Shown here: in pieces, positions 6,367 through 9,676 of the stretch
Position numbering within the stretch: position 1 is the stretch's first letter
Layout: each line of letters begins with the position of its first letter
Assembly (NCBI GenBank): GCA_900544175.1
Contig: UQUN01000043.1
Span: forward strand, 1-9,676
DNA from: an uncultured Alistipes sp.
GTDB lineage: Bacteria > Bacteroidota > Bacteroidia > Bacteroidales > UBA932
Direction of reading: 5' to 3'
DNA length: 9,676 bases
Position numbers and translations under genes: made by a program
Notes under the pieces: model-generated
The model's input: the letters and a program-made list of their open reading frames with translations, nothing else
Databases searched by the model: none
What the model was told of the DNA's origin: nothing

Positions 6367-7062
6367 ATGCGGATGTACAGGAATCTTGTAGCGGCTGTCG
6401 CCATTGTTTTCACGAGTGCAGTCTCTGGTTCTGGCACTTCAGCCATGGCACAGAGAAGAGAGTCTGTTCCAGAAGCGGAGAAACTGCTTGTGGAGATGCG
6501 GAATGCTCTCGACCGTATGGGAGCGGCTGAATTCGAATTCAGTTTCAGAGCCGAGAATATGGCAGGGGATGTGCTCGGAGAGGAATCCGGCAGTTTTGTG
6601 GCAGAAGGAGAGTGCTTCAGGATGACGGCTTCATTGCTGACCGTGTACTGTGACGGACGGACGAAATGGATATATGATATGAATAATGAGGAAATAGCGA
6701 TATTCCCTCATGACGCAGAGTCGACTGATCCGGCGGAGAACCCGTTTGCTGTCTTGAGAAAAGCGGATCCGTCAGAGTACAACATGAAAGGACAGGTAAG
6801 GACAGTAGTGCATGACGGACATCCGGCATATCTTTTCCGTATGTCCTCCATGGACGTCAATGCCGCGTATACATTCATAGATTTCACGGTGTCTGCAGAC
6901 AACTGTCTGCCAGTGGCTGTCACGTATGAGAGCCGGAACGGTGACAGGTACAGGCTTGAGATATTGGCTGTACGGGAGAGACAGCACGTCTCCAAGGACT
7001 TCTTTGCGCCGCCAGCTGATCTGCTTGATGATCCTGATGTGCTTGTGACCGATATGAGATGA
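6367..7062 (+). CDS. LolA-like outer-membrane lipoprotein carrier protein
   Basis: A 231-residue exported protein resembling LolA, the periplasmic chaperone that carries lipoproteins from the LolCDE complex to the outer membrane. It has a clear signal peptide: basic start, hydrophobic core (about 7-20) and a probable signal peptidase I cut after Ala-Met-Ala (26-28). There is no lipobox cysteine, so it should be soluble. The core 'GSFVAEGECFRMTA' (75-88) and 'VYCDGRTKWIYDMNNEEI' (93-110) fit the LolA pattern of a beta-strand-rich domain with a DGkt.W.Y stretch. It starts 18 bp after ftsK, behind a short AAAGG at 6358-6362; Met3 (6373) is an alternative start. Placement directly after ftsK is, to my knowledge, common in Bacteroidota. 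Sequence similarity is modest, so assignment to lolA itself is not certain. Confidence 0.82.
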   Translation: MRMYRNLVAAVAIVFTSAVSGSGTSAMAQRRESVPEAEKLLVEMRNALDRMGAAEFEFSFRAENMAGDVLGEESGSFVAEGECFRMTASLLTVYCDGRTKWIYDMNNEEIAIFPHDAESTDPAENPFAVLRKADPSEYNMKGQVRTVVHDGHPAYLFRMSSMDVNAAYTFIDFTVSADNCLPVAVTYESRNGDRYRLEILAVRERQHVSKDFFAPPADLLDDPDVLVTDMR

Positions 7063-7087
7063 GTGTCTTTTGATACCCGTCAGGCGG

Positions 7088-7702
7088 TCAGATCAGGCAG
7101 GCGGCTTTCAGCACTTCCCTTATGGACGGATATGTGGCTTTTGCGTATTCCGCAATATTGCCGGCCGGTATCCATGCCGTGCTTGTTATACCCTCTTCTG
7201 TCTGCGGTCTGGTGTAGGATGAGACGCCTGCCTGCATGGCGTACCAGTAAGTATGTTTCAGTACGAATTGACCGTCCCTGTGATAGGTGTGATCGGTTAT
7301 GCAGATCAGGTCCTTCAGTTCGGGTCTTTGTATGCCGCACTCCTCCATCACTTCCCTGATGGCCGTCTCGGATATCTGCTCCCCCTTTTCTTTCTTCCCT
7401 TTTGGCAGGTCCCAGATTCCGTTACGCAGTATCATCAGGTACTGGTCGCAGCTGTTTCTTATCAGGCCACCGGCCGCATCTACTTCAGTGAACAGTGTCC
7501 TGAACTTGTCGTATGTGCTATTGATGTCACGGCAAAGGAAGTACAGACGCCTGATATGCTCATTCCTGTCAAAAGTACAGATTGTCTCCCGCATGGTATC
7601 AGGACCGTTGTCCATCACGATGACTCCTTCCGTATCCTTGTCTGCTTGCCCGCTGTCCTCGCAGAGGATAAATGACCGTTGATTGAAGAAAATAGTTTTC
7701 AT
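7088..7702 (-). CDS. Nudix hydrolase
   Basis: A 204-residue cytoplasmic hydrolase expected to cleave a nucleoside diphosphate linked to another group, using Mg2+. The Nudix box is complete at 102-124: Gly102, Glu108, then 'REVMEECGI' (116-124) with the metal-binding Glu residues 117, 120 and 121. It is preceded by 'GIWDLPKGK' (95-103), the usual lead-in of the fold. The N-terminal 70 residues precede the Nudix fold and have no motif I recognise; I believe many Bacteroidota Nudix proteins of about 200 residues share such an extension. The substrate cannot be told. The gene converges with the LolA-like gene (25-bp gap) and diverges from rubredoxin across 51 bp. Confidence 0.9.
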   Translation of the reverse strand: MKTIFFNQRSFILCEDSGQADKDTEGVIVMDNGPDTMRETICTFDRNEHIRRLYFLCRDINSTYDKFRTLFTEVDAAGGLIRNSCDQYLMILRNGIWDLPKGKKEKGEQISETAIREVMEECGIQRPELKDLICITDHTYHRDGQFVLKHTYWYAMQAGVSSYTRPQTEEGITSTAWIPAGNIAEYAKATYPSIREVLKAACLI

Positions 7703-7706
7703 ATCG

Positions 7707-7714
7707 CAAAATTA
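7707..7714 (-). promoter_or_regulatory. Nudix gene promoter (-7 element)
   Basis: On the minus strand this reads TAATTTTG, a perfect TAnnTTTG match, but it ends only 4 bases before the Nudix ATG at 7702. Transcription would therefore start at or just inside the annotated start codon. Either the mRNA is nearly leaderless or translation begins further in. No -33 match is evident. Confidence 0.4.
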
Positions 7715-7727
7715 TGAATAAAATGAG

Positions 7728-7735
7728 TATATTAG
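7728..7735 (+). promoter_or_regulatory. rubredoxin promoter (-7 element)
   Basis: TATATTAG differs from TAnnTTTG at one base. It is followed by CACCGCA, a sequence that often trails Bacteroidota -7 elements. The transcript would start near 7742, about 12 bases before the ATG at 7754. No clear -33 element is visible. It lies 13 bp from the opposing Nudix -7 element. Confidence 0.45.
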
Positions 7736-7753
7736 CACCGCAATTTAATCAAA

Positions 7754-7921
7754 ATGAATATGAAGAAGTATAGATGTACAGTATGTAACTGGGTTTATGA
7801 TCCCGCTGTGGGAGACCCTGACAACGGAATAGCACCGGGTACGCCATTCGAGTCCTTGCCGGATGACTGGACCTGCCCTCTTTGTGGTGTTGGGAAAGAG
7901 GATTTTGAACCGGAGGAATAA
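7754..7921 (+). CDS. rubredoxin
   Basis: A small (55-residue) cytoplasmic one-electron carrier with a single iron held by four cysteines. The two ligand pairs are Cys8-Thr-Val-Cys11 and Cys41-Pro-Leu-Cys44. The rest matches the classical family closely: 'YDPAVGDPDNGI' (15-26), 'PGTPFESLPDDW' (28-39) and 'CGVGKEDFEP' (44-53). Rubredoxins pass electrons to rubrerythrin, superoxide reductase or oxygen-scavenging flavoproteins in anaerobes; the partner is not in this window. The start is ambiguous: ATG at 7754 or at 7760, the latter giving the usual 'MKKYRC' beginning. Both fit the promoter. The gene is monocistronic, closed by a strong terminator and divergent from the Nudix gene. Confidence 0.95.
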   Translation: MNMKKYRCTVCNWVYDPAVGDPDNGIAPGTPFESLPDDWTCPLCGVGKEDFEPEE

Positions 7922-7945
7922 CTTTCTGAAGAAGAGTTCTCATAT

Positions 7946-7990
7946 ACGGGGCCGTACGCGGTAAAGGCGTGCAGCCCCGTTTTTTATTTT
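7946..7990 (+). terminator. intrinsic terminator after rubredoxin
   Basis: ACGGGGC (7946-7952) pairs with GCCCCGT (7974-7980). An inner ACGC/GCGT stem adds to the hairpin, and the outer stem is followed directly by TTTTTATTTT. This G-C-rich stem with a long T tract separates rubredoxin from eno. Confidence 0.88.
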
Positions 7991-7994
7991 AAAA

Positions 7995-8026
7995 ATTGGT
8001 AAAGTTCAAGTATTTGAGTATTTTTG
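7995..8026 (+). promoter_or_regulatory. eno promoter
   Basis: TATTTTTG (8019-8026) is a perfect -7 element and ATTG (7995-7998), 20 bases upstream, is a three-of-four -33 match. Transcription should begin near 8033, giving a 5' leader of about 32 bases. The leader has no Shine-Dalgarno sequence at the usual distance but is A-rich (ATAAAACAA), as in strongly translated Bacteroidota genes. Confidence 0.65.
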
Positions 8027-8064
8027 CGTCCGATTTTAAGAAGGTATTATAAAACAACGGTATT

Positions 8065-9345
8065 ATGAAGATTAAAAGTATTCATGGCCGCGAGATTCTG
8101 GATTCCCGCGGCAATCCCACAGTTGAGGTCGAAGTTGTTCTCGAATCAGGTGTACGCGGACGTGCATCGGTTCCTTCGGGAGCATCTACAGGTGAGCATG
8201 AGGCTCTCGAGCTCCGTGACGGCGACAAGAAACGTTATGGCGGAAAAGGTGTGCTGAAGGCAGTCGAGAATATCAACAACGTTATCGCTCCCGCCCTCAT
8301 CGGCTGGTCGGTTCTCGAGCAGCGTGCCATCGACCACAAGATGCTGGCACTGGACGGCACCAAGACAAAGTCCAACCTCGGAGCCAATGCCATCCTCGGT
8401 GTTTCCCTTGCTGTGGCTCATGCAGCTGCCGCTTACCTGCACATGCCTCTTTACCGCTATATAGGCGGAACCAATACATATGTAATGCCTGTCCCGATGA
8501 TGAACATCATCAACGGCGGCTCTCACTCCGACGCTCCCATTGCATTCCAGGAGTTCATGATCCGTCCGGTAGGTGCTCCCTCTTTCCGCGAGGGTCTGCG
8601 TATGGGTGCTGAAGTCTTCCACGCGCTGAAGAAGGTGCTCCACGACCGTGGACTCAGCACCGCGGTAGGTGACGAGGGCGGTTTCGCTCCCGCACTCAAC
8701 GGCACCGAGGACGCTATCGAGTCCATCCTCGCAGCCATCAAGGCAGCAGGTTACGAGCCCGGCAAGGACGTGAAGATCGGTATGGACTGCGCATCTTCCG
8801 AGTTCTATAAGGACGGTGTATACGACTACACCATTTTCGAGGGAGAGAAGGGGGTCAGGAGGACTTCTGACGAGCAGGTTGACTACCTCGAGAGCCTGAT
8901 CAACAAGTATCCCATCGACTCTATCGAGGACGGTATGAGCGAGAACGACTGGGAAGGCTGGAAGAAGCTGACCGACCGTATCGGCTCCCGCTGCCAGCTC
9001 GTGGGTGACGACCTCTTCGTAACCAACGTAGAGTTCCTGGCCAAGGGTATCGAGAAGGGCTGCGCCAACTCCATCCTCATCAAGGTCAACCAGATCGGTT
9101 CCCTCAGCGAGACACTCGATGCTATAGAGATGGCTCACCGTCACGGCTACACCACAGTGACCTCACACCGTTCCGGAGAGACAGAGGACTCTACTATCGC
9201 GGACATCGCAGTGGCTACCAACAGCGGTCAGATCAAGACCGGTTCACTCAGCCGCTCCGACCGTATGGCCAAGTACAACCAGCTCCTCCGCATCGAGGAA
9301 GAGCTCGGCAGTCTCGCAGTCTACGGCTACAGGCGAATCAGATAA
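8065..9345 (+). CDS. eno: enolase (phosphopyruvate hydratase)
   Basis: Glycolytic enzyme that interconverts 2-phosphoglycerate and phosphoenolpyruvate in the cytoplasm. The 426-residue product is full length. The N-terminal domain carries 'SRGNPTVEVEV' (14-24) and the mobile loop 'VPSGASTGEHEA' (36-47). In the barrel, the general acid/base residues are Glu204 ('VGDEGGFAP') and Lys340 ('LIKVNQIGS', the family signature). 'SHRSGETEDS' (367-376) supplies His368, and Lys391 is in 'IKTGS'. The Mg2+ ligands fit Asp241, Glu288 and Asp315. Codon use differs from the neighbours: after the first codons it strongly prefers C-ending codons such as CTC, ATC and GAC, a sign of high expression rather than transfer. 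It has its own promoter and terminator, so it is monocistronic. Confidence 0.98.
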   Translation: MKIKSIHGREILDSRGNPTVEVEVVLESGVRGRASVPSGASTGEHEALELRDGDKKRYGGKGVLKAVENINNVIAPALIGWSVLEQRAIDHKMLALDGTKTKSNLGANAILGVSLAVAHAAAAYLHMPLYRYIGGTNTYVMPVPMMNIINGGSHSDAPIAFQEFMIRPVGAPSFREGLRMGAEVFHALKKVLHDRGLSTAVGDEGGFAPALNGTEDAIESILAAIKAAGYEPGKDVKIGMDCASSEFYKDGVYDYTIFEGEKGVRRTSDEQVDYLESLINKYPIDSIEDGMSENDWEGWKKLTDRIGSRCQLVGDDLFVTNVEFLAKGIEKGCANSILIKVNQIGSLSETLDAIEMAHRHGYTTVTSHRSGETEDSTIADIAVATNSGQIKTGSLSRSDRMAKYNQLLRIEEELGSLAVYGYRRIR

Positions 9346-9366
9346 CGACACTTTATATATTCATAG

Positions 9367-9398
9367 AAAGCCGGCCCATATTGTGGACCGGCTTTTTT
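9367..9398 (+). terminator. intrinsic terminator after eno
   Basis: GCCGG (9370-9374) pairs with CCGGC (9388-9392). After one mismatch the stem continues with CCA/TGG around a 5-base loop, and it is followed by six T (9393-9398). The three A before the stem extend the pairing. It lies about 20 bp after the eno stop codon. Confidence 0.9.
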
Positions 9399-9433
9399 AT
9401 GCAACGATATCAATGTCTATAGAAATTTCCTGA

Positions 9434-9676
9434 TTAATCTATCACCGACAGTGAATTGAGAAGACAGTCCGGACTGGATATCGGGGAAAATCCGTCAAGG
9501 GGAGATGCCCCTTCTTTTGTGAATATCTCGTGGCGTCTGAAAACTTTTCCATAATTGCCATCGGAGTCTATTGCAACAGCCGTGATGGTATAGTCTTTTT
9601 CCCACTCCAGATAATATGTGGGGTAGTGTTTCAAACAGTGTGTCTGGGTTAAGCCATCAGACCTCTTAGTTTTGCA
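9434..9676 (-). CDS. C-terminal fragment of an unidentified protein, possibly a surface or lipoprotein domain
   Basis: On the minus strand a frame is open from the right edge of the window to a TAA at 9434-9436, giving at least 80 residues. There is no ATG; a TTG at 9634 is unlikely to be the start because the frame continues unbroken upstream to the edge. The segment 'YTITAVAIDSDGNYGKV' looks like a beta-strand of a fibronectin-III-like domain: alternating hydrophobic residues and a DxDGNYG turn, as in many Bacteroidota cell-surface proteins. It is followed by 'FTKEGASPLDGF'. This is a resemblance only; no family is assigned. It converges with eno, and the eno terminator lies between them. 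Confidence 0.55.
   Translation of the reverse strand, partial: CKTKRSDGLTQTHCLKHYPTYYLEWEKDYTITAVAIDSDGNYGKVFRRHEIFTKEGASPLDGFSPISSPDCLLNSLSVID

Noticed and set aside
8027..8064. riboswitch or structured leader ahead of eno
   Set aside because: The predicted leader is only about 32 bases, A/T-rich and without a stable hairpin.
8146..9144. 332-codon open frame on the minus strand inside eno
   Set aside because: It is antisense to a clear enolase and results from the strong codon bias of eno; the translation matches no family and has no promoter.

Overview
The window looks like chromosomal core sequence from a member of Bacteroidota, most likely Bacteroidales. Four things point there: the promoter grammar is the Bacteroidota type (-7 element TAnnTTTG, weak -33 TTTG) with few Shine-Dalgarno sequences; there is a DUF4290 protein, a family I know only from this phylum; the FtsK has the phylum's poly-lysine N-terminus and an 'FTWAKDQ' stretch after the first membrane helix; and a LolA-like protein sits directly behind ftsK. 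The genus cannot be read from the sequence.

Layout, left to right. Positions 1-107 hold two clear and one degraded copy of a short repeat that resembles the multi-repeat end of an IS21-family insertion sequence. It abuts a bidirectional terminator, followed on the minus strand by an initiator tRNA-fMet gene with its own promoter and by hisS (histidyl-tRNA synthetase). rfbC on the plus strand and rfbD on the minus strand converge and overlap by 24 bp; together they make the last two enzymes of dTDP-L-rhamnose synthesis, with rfbA and rfbB not in view. A plus-strand operon follows: a DUF4290 protein, ftsK (DNA translocase of the division septum) and a LolA-like periplasmic protein, with a 19-bp overlap and then an 18-bp gap. 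A minus-strand Nudix hydrolase lies divergent from a plus-strand rubredoxin. Rubredoxin ends in a strong terminator, then eno (enolase) with its own promoter and terminator. The right edge holds the C-terminal end of a minus-strand protein that is cut by the window.

The genes are mainly housekeeping: translation (tRNA-fMet, HisRS), envelope and division (rhamnose enzymes, FtsK, LolA-like), redox and nucleotide hygiene (rubredoxin, Nudix) and glycolysis (enolase). I found no evidence for a dedicated novel defence or mobile system. The most interesting signals are small: all three divergent intergenic regions carry back-to-back -7 elements at almost the same spacing (12, 12 and 13 bp), the IS21-like terminus sits right at the tRNA terminator, and an internally duplicated DUF4290 protein is translationally coupled to ftsK.
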